Positions 1 to 11,697 of a stretch of 64,000 nucleotides of DNA are shown here, piece after piece. Source of the stretch: Malania oleifera (Eukaryota; Streptophyta; Magnoliopsida; Santalales; Ximeniaceae); assembly GCF_029873635.1 (NCBI RefSeq), contig NC_080422.1:11687764-11751763 (forward strand), written 5' to 3'. A program made the position numbers and the translations under genes. Numbering within the stretch: the stretch's first letter is position 1; each line of letters starts with the position of its first letter. The notes below the pieces were generated by a model. The model saw only the letters and a program-made list of their open reading frames with translations, was not told the DNA's origin and searched no databases.

Positions 1-93
1 TGTCAGGACCTCAAGTGCTGATTGTTGCAATTGAGGGATTCTGGAAGTCCATTGAGCATTTGGGTAGCAACTGCAATCATGTGATACCGGAAA

Positions 94-590
94 ATGCTGG
101 CTTTGGCTTTAATTTTCTGAGTTGTGAAAAAATAAATCCAAGTTAGGAGGACGAATAGCTTGACAGAGCAAGGAAGAAATAATGCAAGAGATTTTGGGGC
201 TTGTGGGTATGGAAACCATTACACATATTTGATTAGTTTTTCAGTATAATTCTGTTTCATTTATTTTCTTATGCAAATTAGATTGAAAAAACTAGCTCAT
301 GTTTGAGAAGTCTAATTTGATAATTTGCTTTCATTTGAATCCAAGACTTTGTGGGTATGGGAGCCTGTACAGCCAAGGGTATAAAACCAACAGAGCAACT
401 TTAAACACTGCTCTGTTCAACAATGGGTTGAGCTGTGCACCATTGTGGTCACAGCCACCAATTTCTGCCTACCAAAAAATGCCCTCCCAAACAGTGCCAG
501 GGGCTGGTGCAAGTCTCCCCTGCACTAATTTTTTCCCACTACCTAGCCTTTCACCACATTGCCTAATTCCTGACATTTTTAAGAAAAAAT
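94..590 (+). pseudogene. alpha-expansin pseudogene
   Basis: The core reads like the N-terminal catalytic-like domain of plant alpha-expansins, secreted wall-loosening proteins. Positions 347-436 give [11 protein letters not shown] then [11 protein letters not shown] second frame at 442-468 gives IVVTATNFC and continues to LPKNALPN and GWC (to about 510). The roughly 20 codons that normally join these blocks are missing and replaced by 5 nt, which also shifts the frame. Beyond 525 the HHFDL..QP..F pattern is only faintly recognisable and has stops. Upstream, 196-216 reads GACGYGN, the same expansin position as 347-361, so about 135 bp appears to be inserted between two copies of (C/T)TTGTGGGTATGG. 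An ATG at 94 followed by LALALIF could be the old signal peptide. It cannot encode a functional expansin. The core is confident; the 5' part is tentative. Confidence 0.72.
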
Positions 591-1958
591 GAATGATTTT
601 TCTTTTTCAAAGTTTTTGGCACTAGATTCCCTTTTTGCAATTTGGGTCTCCACTAGCCATCATTATGGACTACATTTTTACTTCCTCACCTAAGAAAGTT
701 GCCAGAGTATATCACTATATGCTACTAAAGAAACCAGTGAGGTCAGTGTCTTGGCTCTTGGAAAGCATTCTATTAAAAAAAAAAATCTTAGAATGCATTG
801 TCTGCAGCAATTAGCAATATAAGCCCCACACTTGCCTTCATAGAGACTGGCATCAAACAAATATCATGAACCTTTTTGTTCCTTGCCAAGCATAAAATTT
901 ATTTTGTGTTATTAAAAATGAGGCTTTTGAAATGTTTCATTAATCCTTGTGCACTCGCTGATATTCAGGATGTAGATAATACGCTAACCTTTCCAATTGT
1001 GTTTGTCCCATATTCATCATTTTTGCACAAAAAAAAAATGTGTTTACAAATTTACAATTTCCCTGTTTGACTGTAAAGTTTTCTCTTGGCGCTTGGTGCT
1101 TCTCGTGGATTTCTCAGCCTAAATATCAGCATGTTTTCAATTTTTCTCTTTTTGACTTCAAGGGCATTCATGAAATACTTTACTGTAAAAATATTCTACA
1201 AATCAATATTTTTTCTAGTTGTTTCAGCAAGTTAATGTATTTCTGGTTCTTCATTTGAATCATTCTTTCTAGTGTTTCATTTTGATGAACTTCTGTGAAA
1301 ATTTCATCATCCACAATTAGTTTAAATTGTGTTATGACAAACACGTGTGCAAGATCAACTCCATATAGAAAAATGAAGCATAAATGTTGTTGACATGAAT
1401 TTTCTAAGATTTTGAGGTGCCAAAAAATGTTACAAAACTTGGTTTGTCTGCTATTTAAAGATCTCCATGGGGAATCCATTCGAGTGACATGGGAAAAGCC
1501 TGAATTTGGTTAGACTAAACTAAACATTGGTGGATCTTTGAAAGGTAAAATGGGGCAAGTAAGCACCATTGCTGAATTGGTCGCACTTCAAAGAGGGGAG
1601 AGAGAATGAATTGGCTGCGAACTGAGTGAGATCAAGATAGAGCCAAAGGGTGTATGTTTTTATTTTGTTGAATTTTTCTTATCTAAGTTGGACATTTTTT
1701 TTTTTCCTTTACAACTTCGCAACCACATCGTATTTCTCAGCCTCATGTGGATGTAGTTGCATGTGTTTCCAAGATGCTCGTTTGACTTCCAGTGGCCCTT
1801 GCTGCAGTGTGACCCTGAGGTCCTGAAATAGTTTTGACCTCAAAGTTGAGCCCATTTTTAGATATTTTACTCATTTTGGTTCATTGGCTTATTGAATAGT
1901 CTGTTTGGCTGCACAGAATCTTGAAGAAAGGGAATGGATAGAAAAGGATAGAAAATTA
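591..1958. other. AT-rich noncoding DNA, no gene recognised
   Basis: I see no conserved protein motif, RNA gene or clear repeat boundary in this stretch. It may be an intron, or upstream sequence, of the membrane-protein gene whose visible exons begin at 3326. The exon that should precede 3326 was looked for here and not found. Confidence 0.4.
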
Positions 1959-2198
1959 AGGGCCTGTGTTTCCTTTTGTCACATTTGGATTTTCCAATGA
2001 TTATAAAACTGCAACCTTGTTTTTTTTTTTGAAGATTTACATGAAAAACTTAGAATAAATAATATCAGCAAATAAAAATAAGCTTTTCAATTTTCCTATG
2101 CAAAATTTTGAAAAGCTATAAAACAAGATGAGGATTTTGTAATTATTTAAAATTTTGAAAATAGGAAAAGAAACTATTTCTTACAACTGACAGGCCCT
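1959..2198. mobile_element. candidate MITE with GGGCCTGT ends
   Basis: A segment of about 240 bp starts with AGGGCCTGTG and ends with ACAGGCCCT, giving short terminal inverted repeats (GGGCCTGT). The interior is AT-rich and noncoding. The flanks are too AT-rich to define a target duplication. Similar GGGCCTGT-ended short elements are common in plants and are usually assigned to hAT-like MITEs; that assignment is inference. Confidence 0.4.
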
Positions 2199-2597
2199 AA
2201 TTTTTTATTATTTTTAACTTTCCTATTTAAATGTTTAAAAAATCTGGAAAATAAGGTAACATTTTGTTACTATTTTGAAAAATGAAAATGAAAATGAAAA
2301 TTGTTTTCCATTGCCATTACTAAAAACACACCTAATCATGTGTCAATTGTGTGTGTATGTGTGTGCGTGTGGGATTTTGTTTTCTGAGTACATTGTTGGT
2401 TTCCAATTTCTTCTAATCAAATGTTAAATTTCTTAATTTATTTTTTCTTTCTAATCTTTTTCACTGGCCAAAAGGAGTGTCAAACTTATCATAGTGTCAT
2501 GAATTCTAATTTATGTAGTAGGATTAATGTTTTATTTTACAGGTTTGTCTAATTTTATTGTGAAGTCTATTTTTATCTCTTTATTATAAGTAACATT

Positions 2598-3262
2598 ATG
2601 GGTGGTTTGGTATCACTATTAAAAATTATAGAAACAGTAGTTAAAAATTAAAAACAGAAACTAAAAACCAACCTGTTGATTTGATATTCTCAAGATAAAA
2701 TAAATGGAAAATTAACCTGATTGTGCGCATGTTTCCTTTCTGTTCTCGGATCAAATTTCAGTTCAATAATATGATTGAAATAATTAAAAATGAAAAAAAA
2801 ATACAAATAATTAAAATTTTTTATAAAAGTAAAAATTAATTGTCATTTTCTTAATTTTTATATTTTTAAAATCACTCATTAGCACTCATAGAACAATCCT
2901 ATTTTATATATGAAGGTTGAAAAATGGTGAAAAATTTTTTGGATAACTTTTTTTCCATTTTTTTTTTAAATTAATTTTAATTTACATGGAAATTTATTTT
3001 AATTTTTTAATTAAGAAATTGTGCAGACAATTATTAACCACAAAAGTAAATTCTGGATATCAAAGCATCTTGGTGGCAGGTTGCCACAACAAATGAAAAT
3101 TATAAAATATGGTTTTTAGTTTTTGTCACAACAATTGTAATTTGATAACAAAAATTGAAAAGTAGTATCATAGATAAATGTGTTTTTTTCCACCTAGTTG
3201 TTTACAGTACTACAATGAAAAGTAGAAAACAGATGACAGAATTATTGCCAACAACCCCTTAG
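2598..3262. mobile_element. possible MITE or noncoding repeat
   Basis: The segment begins GGGTGGTTTGGTATCAC and ends near CCAACAACCCC, so the ends are imperfectly inverted. The interior is AT-rich with many AAAAATTAAAAAC-type words and no open frame. No convincing target duplication was found. The preceding 2199-2597 is AT-rich and holds a TGTG microsatellite near 2349-2370 but nothing else I recognise. Confidence 0.3.
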
Positions 3263-3325
3263 TTTTCAAATTTGTTACTTTCATTCAATGATTGTTTTGG
3301 CTTGCTTATTGGTTTACTAGAGCAG

Positions 3326-3518
3326 GTTAACAATTTGCAGTGGACTCTTGCTTCTGTCCCATTGATTAAAGCACTACAACTCATCCTATCCTTTCTATTT
3401 TGGTACGTTCATTTTATTCTCTTGCTTTCTATTTTGCTACGTTCATTTTATTCTCTTGCAAGTAAAAAAAAAGGATCAAATGTAGATAATGCTTGTTCAA
3501 ACCAGAAGATTTTTTTTC

Positions 3519-3569
<51 letters not shown>

Positions 3570-6500
3570 AAAATGTGTTTTATTATGCATCCATGATTTG
3601 TTGGCTGGCAGTTCCTAGTTTTATGTTTTGCAGTACAATAGTTCTTTTCCTTGTTTTCCAATTTCTGCTGAAATTGCACACAGATTTTCAAGTTTAAGAT
3701 TTTCGTGGCAGTTGTTTCTTATCACATGACAGTGAAAGCTAAAAGGTTAAGGTTGCATTTGATTCGCAGAATGTCTATACAAAAGAATAGAATGATCATG
3801 GTATACAGAGTTTATAGATTATCAAAGAAAAGTGTTGTCATCATAAAGCAAATGACAATGCAAAAATTTGTGTTATTCCATCAAACATGAAATGGGATAC
3901 GGATATACATTCCCATGGTCTATCCCTTCTTATGGAATACTAAATTGTTTCTTGATAAAAATAAAAATAAAAACATATATTAAAAGATGGAGAAATTACA
4001 TCCTAGGGAGGACACTAGATCCTCAAGAGAACAAACTAAAACTAAAAGAAGGAAAAAAAAAACTAAAGTAAAAACTAACAATAATTAACCAAAAAAACCC
4101 CTCTTTAAACCCTTCCCACTATAATTCACCAAACACTTCAAGTTGACTAATTTCCTGACCCTTTTTCCCCTTAGTTTTACTGCCATCTAACCAATTTTTT
4201 TGAATAGCAATACCACCATCTATTAAAATTTCATTCCCTCTGCAATCAGATAATGTAACCCAAATTATCTAACAAATGGTGAGCTTGAAAATCATTCTCA
4301 AAAATCTCCTCTACCGTGGTGGCAAAATAGCCTCATCTATTTGTTTTGATTCTGAACCATCATTTTTTAAAATGTTAATCCCCTCCTATCCTTCCACTGG
4401 AGGTGGTGGCACATATGATAAATCCCCAAGCATATCAGATGAATAAGAAACATGCCCATACTGTTCCCAAATATTGTCCAAAAGCAAGCCCCCGTTACAA
4501 TAACACAATCATTGTCCAAGTTGTAAACACCCCCCCCCCCCCAAGCCCCAAAACCCATTTCTTTTATTTCCTTGCAAAAATTAACCCTCTCCCTTGTACC
4601 GCCCTTTCGGACAATTAGCTCTTCCACTAACCACTATACTTAAGCTTCCTACTGATTCTCTCCTAAGAACTTTTTTTTTTTGGGTTATATCTCCAAAATT
4701 GGCTCTCTTATCTTCAAACTTTTTCCTCATTTCAACACCTATCTGCATTGCCTTTTGACGAGCGTAAACCTTTTGACCCCTAAGCTTATCAAAAGATCCT
4801 CCCTCTTCAGCATCCCTTTTCGCGACACAACTTGGCTCCACGGGCAGACATCATTTTTCTTTCTAACTCCTTCACCACCATTTCCAGGAAGAGAATACCT
4901 AACCAATGCACTAAACTCTTCCCCAAACCAAAACCATCCATCATGCCCCTCCAGGAACAAAAACCAAAAACCTCTTCCCCTTCCAACTGTGCCTTAATTC
5001 CAAAAACTTCCCATTCTTTGTTGTACAAATCCCCATCCAGTAACTCACACATCCCACATGAAAGTTCTGAAAAACCCCTCTCCAAACAACCAAGGGACGA
5101 ATAAAAACCATAAGCATACCAGCTATTGTTAGGAACCTGAGGGGCCCATGGGTGGGTTTGATACACATGGGTGAACACCAACTTGACCCAAAAGCTTAAG
5201 CCTATTGGGTCTTAGGCCCAACCCATGTATATAAGCACTCATCATCCACTCTAATTTTCCAATGTGGGACAAGCTCGCAAGTGGAATTCTCAACAATCTC
5301 TCACTCATTTGTGAGTTCCAATTACTCCCCCTTGAACGAAAATCGTCTTTCTTCTGGGAGTAAGCCCAATTCTCCAACAGTTGCTCAAGTGGGCCTTACC
5401 ACTAGCATCTTACGTGCGTCAAATTGCATTCCACGCGCTTTCGAACCAATCCTAATTCTCACGTCTTGACCCTATTCGGATCCATCCCCAGCCTAGATGA
5501 TCCTTATTGGCCTCAACCACACACTTGGTCCTCCAATTGTTAGCACGTCAGGAGAATTAGTTTCCCATCTCGACTTTTACGATGTCGCTCACCCAGAGTT
5601 ACGAACTGTCGGCTCTAATACCACTTGTTAGAAACCTGAGGAGCCCATGGGTGGGTTTGATACACATGGGTGAATACCAACTTGACCCAAAAGCTTAAGT
5701 CTATTGGGTCTTGGGCCCAACCCATGTATATAAGCACCCATCATCCACTCTAATTTTCCAATGTGGGACAAGCTCACAAGTAGAATTCTCAACAGCTAGC
5801 AGCAATTGACAACAACCTCACCCATCTTTTACGCACCTTGTTTTGTTCAAGGACAAACAGAGCAAGGAAATTCCCCACTTTTTTCAATCTCTTCCCTTCA
5901 ATTTGGATTGAACGAGCCCCTAGATTGATGATCTTACATACCATGGAGAAACGGCAAGGGAAAAAATGAAGGTTAGGGTAGGTTTCGCAGGGAGGAGAGA
6001 GAGAGAGAGAGAGAGAGTCCATATTCTGATTTGGGACAGGATTGTTTTCTTCACTTTGTTGTGGTTTTTCCTGTCAGAGTCTTTTCTTTTAACTAATTGG
6101 ACTTGATCTCTTTACAGTCCTAACTGGTCAAGGCAATTCAGCACCCTATTAAAAACTTTTGTATTCACATTTGGTTTATTTATTTATTTATTTTTAGATA
6201 ACAAATCTTCTTTAATGCAAGAAAAGAAAAAAAAATTACAGGAAAAAAGAGGACAAGCCATCCTCCTTTGCAGCAGATACAAAAGGGAAAAAAGAAGCTA
6301 GGTATTTACATTAATGCATAATGCTGCCTTCCAATTTGTTTGGATATCAGACAGCAAAATACCCTTAAAAACTGCAAAAGAATAAGCCCATAATGCAGCT
6401 GAAAATGAAGCTTTCTCCCAAATCAAATGCCATGGAGTCTTTTGATCTGTGACAATTCTGGTATTCTGTTCAAGCCAAAGAGTCCACAATATAGCAAAAA

Positions 6501-9500
6501 CAACACAAAACCAAAACCCACTTTTTTTTTTCTTTCCTCTTCCTTTCGAAGTCATAAGTACTCTTAGGAGCCACCCAATCCTCACCACTGCAGGAAAACA
6601 AATTATTCTGCTGCGCCCTTGCCACCTCACAATGTAGGAATAAATGACAATTAATCTCACTTTTCTTGCCACACACATCAAGCTGACATCAAGACTGAGA
6701 ACTATTTGGTTTTTTATGACAATATATATGTATAAGCACACATACACACAAACACACATACATACACATATACATATAGATACTCATATAGAGAGAGAGA
6801 TTATAAGCTATAAACTATCAAATCTTTATACTGTGACCGCTTTATTCCTAGGAAATTTTGAATAGACATTCCACGAACCAAACGTAACCTAAATAGTAGT
6901 CGATAACAGTGGTAGTTATTTTATTGCAACCATGAGGAAATTGTTGTATTTTATGTGATACGGAAAATCTAACAAAGGAACAGAATTTATTTGAGATAAC
7001 TTTTTAAATTAATGGTAGCTGCACTGCTGATAGAAACCATGCAGAGAAAAAATAATTTTGAAAAAAAGACAGCCAAGTGCATGAAGCACTGGCCAAACTT
7101 GGATCGAGATAGGGCAGTCTGATGTACTCAACCTTCCCTTTCACAGAGAGGCCATTCCTGAATCTCGGGTTGATGGCCCAGGGGCCACCACAGAGCAACC
7201 TTACCTATGCACCAAGTAGGACCCTCTAAAACATTTTGTTTGAGATGAAATTAACTTATATGTGCATAGATAGGATTTTAATTATTATGGAAGCTTACTT
7301 GCTTGCCCATGTACAAAGTAATAGTCACATCTGATTGTATAGCCGCATTTTTTTTTTTTTTTACTTGTTGGTAAACTTGGGTATAATGCTAATGCTAGTA
7401 GCGGAAAACATAATCAGCTACTTGATAGGAATTCCATCTCAGGGTTTTACCAGCATTTCTTCGGCACATGGTAGTACAATGAGTCAATTTGGATGTTTAT
7501 ATTTTTATTTCTTTCACTTGTTTTAACGTCTGATTATTTTGCTACAGTTGTTGTTTAAACTATAATAACCATCTTTGTAGGTATCCCTGCTTTAATCTTC
7601 AGATATGTTCTCTGTGGATGTCATTTGGGGTGTATGTGACTGGTGTTCTCTTTCAGACAGCTTCTTTTATGTGCTTCTTGCTCATTTCATATGGTTACTG
7701 CATAACATGTGAGCATCTTTCAGTACATGAGCGCCGGACTATAGCTACACTTGGATGTGTCTTTTACTTGACGCTTGTTGGTTATAGAGCTTCAGTGCCT
7801 TACTTCACAGTGAGTTTTATGATCAGTATTTGCATTATGATGTTGTCTGAGTGACCATGGTCTTAAATTTCACTAATTTTGCTGAAATTTCAGTTGAAGT
7901 TTCAAATTTTGCGAGGGTTCAAAATGAAATCAACATACAGTCTCTTTTTTTGCAATTTTTCAGCAGAAATTTCGAGAATTCAAATTAAACTGAGGAAAAA
8001 GAAGTAAAAATTTTGGAGGTTTTTTTTTTTTTTAAGAAATCTTGTTTCTAAATTATTCACAATCATCTATTTTAATATTTTTCATTTTTTCGACTGTGTA
8101 TAATATTGAGATAACAATTTCTATGCGCCTGAAATTTTGTCAAAATTTTCATAAATTGAGAGTTGAAAGTCTTGAGGCCCTCAAAATTTGAATCAAAATT
8201 GAAATTTCAGTCCTTGGTGGCAATTGGCAACTGCTGTGTTTTTTTCCTTTTCTTCAGCTAGCATCAAATTTTCCAGTCTAGATACTGATACATTTTTTCT
8301 TTCTGTTATCCAGGTCCTTCTGCTGCTTATTTATTTTATTTCATTTTATTTAATTTTCCATCATATATCTCAAAATCTAGTTGTGTTGCAAGAACAAATG
8401 AGTTTTATTGAGGATGAGGATGTCCATGCAATGCATGATGCAGTTCATACAAAATACATTATGTTCAAGTATGCACCATGCATTTAAATATTTCAGTTCC
8501 ATAATATCTTCTAGTAGTGTGATTGTATGAATTGCCTAGCTTTAAAAGGAAAAATTCTTATGTTTCAACTTGGCGCTCTTTGTATTTCTGCACTTTGCAG
8601 GAAATTTCAAACTGCAATGCATTTGGTAGCCATGGCAGAAATTGTGGTAGAATATTTTTTTCTCCTTAATTTTTACAGATAATATGAAAATTATGGAAGT
8701 TAGTTCAGTAAAACAGCTTAGCATTTTCATTTTCAGGTATATATTAACATGGAGGACTCATCAGAAAATTACTGGCTTCGCTTGTTTGTTCGAGAATGGG
8801 CACAATTTTGCATTTTTCTATATATTGGGTATGTCTTTGTTGCTTTAGTTGGACTACTCCTGGTAGTGACGGTGAGTCATGACCAAGTAGGAGGTAAACT
8901 CAGTATGCTAGAAAACTACATTGCTTATTTATTTTCACATACTAATCTTTTAGGAAATTAACCTGTATGTTATACAGGTGGACATTTAGGTCACAAGACT
9001 TGGCACCACGCTTCTCTGTTATGCCCACTCTAAAATCCATCAGGGAAATAGTCCTACCTCCCATCTATAGCATTGTAAGTGTTTTTTTAGATTTGAACAC
9101 TTCCCATGATGGTTGAATTTCTTGTCTTAAAAAGTTGTTTTATTTTAACAAATACGAGTTGATTTGACTTGAGCACTCTGAAAAGTTTACCAACAAACTT
9201 GTGTGATGAATTGTACAGCATAATTCTAGGAGCCATGTGCTTTTGGCCATTTGGGCATCTTATAGAAAATGAAGTCATCCATTGTATTTATGTATTGTTT
9301 GAGCACATTAATTTTTTAAGAACATATTTAATAGAAATCTGTCATCAAGTTTGTCACATCTTCTGGGAAACCAATGTTGAAATTTCAATGAATGATGGCA
9401 TTTATAATTTCCATTCTGATAGTGATTAGTCTTTCCCGATAACAATACTTGTTCTTAAAACTCTGTTCTACGGTCTGTATTTATATATCTACAAATGGTA

Positions 9501-10636
9501 TGAATAGAATAAAATGGATTAATTGTTTATCTAAAATGTTTGATTTAGTTAGATGTTTCTCTTTCTTCGTTAATTTGGTGAGTAAAATTGAATACCAGCT
9601 TACAGTCCTACGCTCATGGAGATGTGGTTAAACTAGGAATTAATTTGTCACAACCATTCTCGGGTCTTAAATTTATTTTCTTACTCTTTCATCTGCAAAT
9701 TGGTAGCTACTGGATCTAATTTATAAGTGCATACTGCATCCACTCCACACATTGCTTCATATTTTAGACAAAACAAATAAATTTTTGGGCTTTGGGTGTT
9801 GAGCTGAAGCTTCACTTAAATGGATAATTTGAAAATTACTCAAAATCTAATTTGTTGTCCAAAATGTGATGTGGCAGCCTAACCTAATAATTTTTCCTCT
9901 TGCACCCGAACCCCCAGAAGAAATTATTAGCTACACTGCCTAACCACATCACATTTCTCCACCTGCACCTCCCCAAAAAACATTTTTGGCTACTGACACC
10001 TCATTTTTTGCAAGACTTGCCTGTGTGATTGTCTTTACCAAAATATACTTTTTCATGTCAACTTTTCTATCACCTATCCTCAGACATTTCATAAGCATGT
10101 TGGCTGCTAAAGCCTGTGTACTTTCTAGTTATTTGATGATCTACCCGGTTGGCAACTTGAAAAAGGCAGGATCTTCTCCTACAATGGATACTTTTTCTAT
10201 AACATGGAATCATCTTGTTTCAGGAAATGGATGTAGCGGCTTTTAAAGAATTTAATAATCATGAATGGCACATTGGTGTGGTAGGTTATATCGACTCAAA
10301 GGCTTTTATCTGTTTGCTTATTTATTTATTTATTTACAGTAAATGCCATCCTCCCTTAAATCTCATTGAGATTATCTCTGCTTTTACATGCTTATATATA
10401 TTGAGTACCGTGGAAAATAGTAGTTGCTATGTGTTACTGCTGACAAGCACTATGTTTTCCTGTAGCCAACTTCTCCTCTCTCTGATGAAAGCTTCAAAGA
10501 TTCAGTTTTGGTTATAATTCAGCACCCGCATGTACTCAGATCAACTTCAGCAAACACCTCCACTTCAGGCTCAACCAGTGTCTCTACTAATACCACCACA
10601 TATTTCAATCAAGATTCATGTTTATGCAGGAGTTAA
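3326..10636 (+). CDS. multi-pass membrane protein, eight 3' exons (5' end outside)
   Basis: Exons: 3326-3402, 7581-7809, 8314-8468, 8601-8646, 8737-8828, 8978-9074, 10224-10280 and 10466-10636 (stop TAA at 10634). Every junction has GT..AG and the phases join into one frame of 924 nt, or 307 residues. The N-terminal two thirds is hydrophobic, with about five membrane segments: near SVPLIKALQLILSFLFWY, GVYVTGVLFQTASFMCFLL, CVFYLTLVGYRA, LLLLIYFISFYLIF and EWAQFCIFLYIGW. An acidic loop (FIEDEDVHAMHDAV) lies between the fourth and fifth. The C-terminal tail is soluble, with WTFRSQDLAPRFSVMP, PPIYSIEMD and a Ser/Thr-rich end. It looks like a plant seven-transmembrane-type protein, possibly a candidate-GPCR or GOST-like family, but I cannot name it. 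Upstream exons are missing from the window or unrecognised. Nothing in the visible part looks broken, so it is probably a working gene. Confidence 0.85.
3518..3570 (+). repeat. (CT)n microsatellite
   Basis: Almost uninterrupted CT dinucleotides lie inside the large intron. They create long Ser/Leu and Arg/Glu open frames on both strands, which are not genes. Confidence 0.9.
5127..5295 (-). repeat. TRIM LTR (3' copy on the minus strand)
   Basis: This 169-bp terminal repeat contains TGTATATAAGC, readable as a TATA-like box. It differs from its partner at 5626-5794 by roughly a dozen substitutions by eye, so the insertion is not recent. Confidence 0.85.
5626..5794 (-). repeat. TRIM LTR (5' copy on the minus strand)
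   Basis: This is the second 169-bp terminal repeat, equal in length to the first. It lies next to the primer-binding site, which sets the element's orientation as minus. Confidence 0.85.
6176..6690 (-). mobile_element. 5'-truncated LINE, 3' end of the RT ORF
   Basis: Minus-strand frames give CGKKSEINCHLFLHCEVAR, the Cys/His (zf-RVT) block that follows plant LINE reverse transcriptases, at about 6615-6675. After a frameshift come WTLWLEQNTRIV and KASFSAALWAYSFAVFKGI (about 6360-6490), a typical LINE C-terminus, with a stop near 6298. The 3' end carries a TAAATAAATAAATAAA-type tail at about 6176-6195 (on plus, TTTATTTATTTATTTATTT). The reverse transcriptase itself is missing, so this is a 5'-truncated, frameshifted dead copy. 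Confidence 0.7.
7855..8217. mobile_element. candidate MITE with CCAWGGWCT..AAATTTCA ends
   Basis: About 363 bp inside an intron of the membrane-protein gene start CCATGGTCTTAAATTTCA and end in the near-inverse TGAAATTTCAGTCCTTGG. That is an imperfect 18-bp terminal inverted repeat. The interior repeats the word GAAATTT many times and has no coding potential. I could not define a target duplication. Confidence 0.55.
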
Positions 10637-11290
10637 AAGGAATGAATTGCTGCTGCTGTGCTCCATGATTGATCAAAAGAAGAATCTACTTCAACCGATA
10701 TGCCCCTAGGCATATGACTGTGCATAGCATAGAAATCACACTTTGAAAAGGGTGGACAATTAGCTAGAGCAGCAGGGCTCACCTGCGTGCTCCTGCTGCG
10801 ATCTGCTGCTGACTGTCTGCATTTTCTTTTCTTTTTTTTATTTGTTTTTTTTTTTTTGCCTTTTTGTTCTTGATACACAACTTTGCTAATGAAAACCCTA
10901 GAGCAAATTCTATACCTGGTGAGAGTGTTACTTCCTTTGCCCAGACCAGAAATTGCAACCCACCTGTTAATGTATCTGAACATTGTCAATTAATGAAAAT
11001 GTCAAATTGTATATATCTTCTGGTAGTTTGCTGTTTTTTTTTTTTCTTTCTATCTTCCTCTACTTTTTGTAAGGTTCTCTTTAGTTTGCTTTTTTAGGCC
11101 TTAACTTTGATTCTGAGATTAGTTAGACATTGTAAGTTAAACTGGTTATGTGTAATTGGGCAGTTGATCTGGTTCCCCTCTGCGTTCAATTTTGCTTTTA
11201 TAAATGTATTTGTGATCTATTGTGTGAGCTTCGGTTATAGTTTTAAAATTGTAACTTAAAACAAAAATATTACATGCTGTGTAAAGATGC
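10637..11290 (+). other. probable 3' UTR and downstream of the membrane-protein gene
   Basis: Sequence after the TAA at 10634 is T-rich, with a poly-T run near 10838-10858, and has no coding motif. No canonical AATAAA stands out, so the cleavage site cannot be placed. 11291-11697 is plain AT-rich DNA up to the first nested LTR. Confidence 0.5.
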
Positions 11291-11697
11291 GTGGAGTAGC
11301 TAGGGTTAGGTTGCTCGTGTATTCGGAGGAAATTGTGTAAATTAACTATTCTATTAAACTGAAATTCTCACAAAAATGTGCATCATCTCAAGATAGTGGC
11401 ATGAACGAGGTTTCAATCCCTACTTTGATGCATGCTAACAGCTTATTTTTATTATCTTTTTCTTTTTTCAAAAAATTTATTAAGTTTTGTTAATAAATTT
11501 ACCAATAAATTTACCATTCAGTATGGTACATTTTGTATCTAGGAAAGAAATTGAGTGAAAAATATGAAATTGAATGTCACTGAAACCAATTCAATTTTGT
11601 TAGGATAAAAATGTCTAAATTCAATCTCTTAAATGGAATTACTAAACTAGTTTCTTTAACCATTCAATCAGAAATTAGAATACATGAGTAAAGCAAA

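Larger units (their letters stand above)
5127..5794 (-). mobile_element. TRIM element (miniature LTR retrotransposon)
   Basis: Two direct repeats of 169 bp each (5127-5295 and 5626-5794) flank only 330 bp of internal DNA. The repeats begin TGTTAG and end CTCAACA, so on the minus strand they read TG...CA as LTRs should. On the minus strand the LTR at 5626-5794 is followed after 2 nt by TGGTATTAGAGCC (plus 5611-5623), a close match to the tRNA-iMet primer site. A purine-rich tract (TGAGTGAGAGAT) precedes the other LTR. There is no coding capacity, which is the definition of a TRIM. Flanks GCTAT and GCTAG form a 5-bp duplication with one mismatch. Its replication would depend on enzymes from another element. 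Confidence 0.88.
3950..6020 (-). mobile_element. decayed LINE-like ORF1 relic, split by a TRIM
   Basis: Read on the minus strand and skipping the TRIM at 5127-5794, frames from about 5950 down to about 4800 give VCKIINLGARSIQIEGKRL, FLALFVLEQNKVRKRW, ELLDGDLYNKEWEVFG, EEVFGFCSWRGMMDGFGLG and SLVHWLGILFLEMVVKELER. The spacing of Lys/Glu-rich and aromatic blocks resembles the ORF1-like proteins of plant non-LTR retrotransposons. No reverse transcriptase lies next to it. A GA repeat at about 5995-6017 sits at its minus-strand 5' side and an A-rich zone (3955-4070) at the 3' side. Stops and frameshifts are frequent. The assignment is by resemblance only. Confidence 0.35.
3403..7580 (+). other. 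4.2-kb intron loaded with transposon insertions
   Basis: The intron runs from GTACGTTC to TTTGTAG. It contains a CT microsatellite, a LINE-like relic split by a TRIM element, a second LINE 3' end and a CA/TA microsatellite (about 6720-6800). The remaining intronic sequence (3575-3945 and 6870-7580) shows nothing recognisable. The other introns are ordinary: 504, 132, 90, 149, 1149 and 185 bp. Confidence 0.75.

Noticed and set aside
3497-3691. Open frames with long Ser-Leu or Arg-Glu runs at CT/GA microsatellites (also 17.1, 29.2 and 63.0 kb)
   Set aside because: They are products of the dinucleotide repeat on either strand and show no protein family.
9830-10000. Repeated words (CCTAATAATTTTT, TTGGCTACTGACACC) in an intron of the membrane-protein gene
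   Set aside because: Too short and irregular to define a repeat unit or a mobile element.
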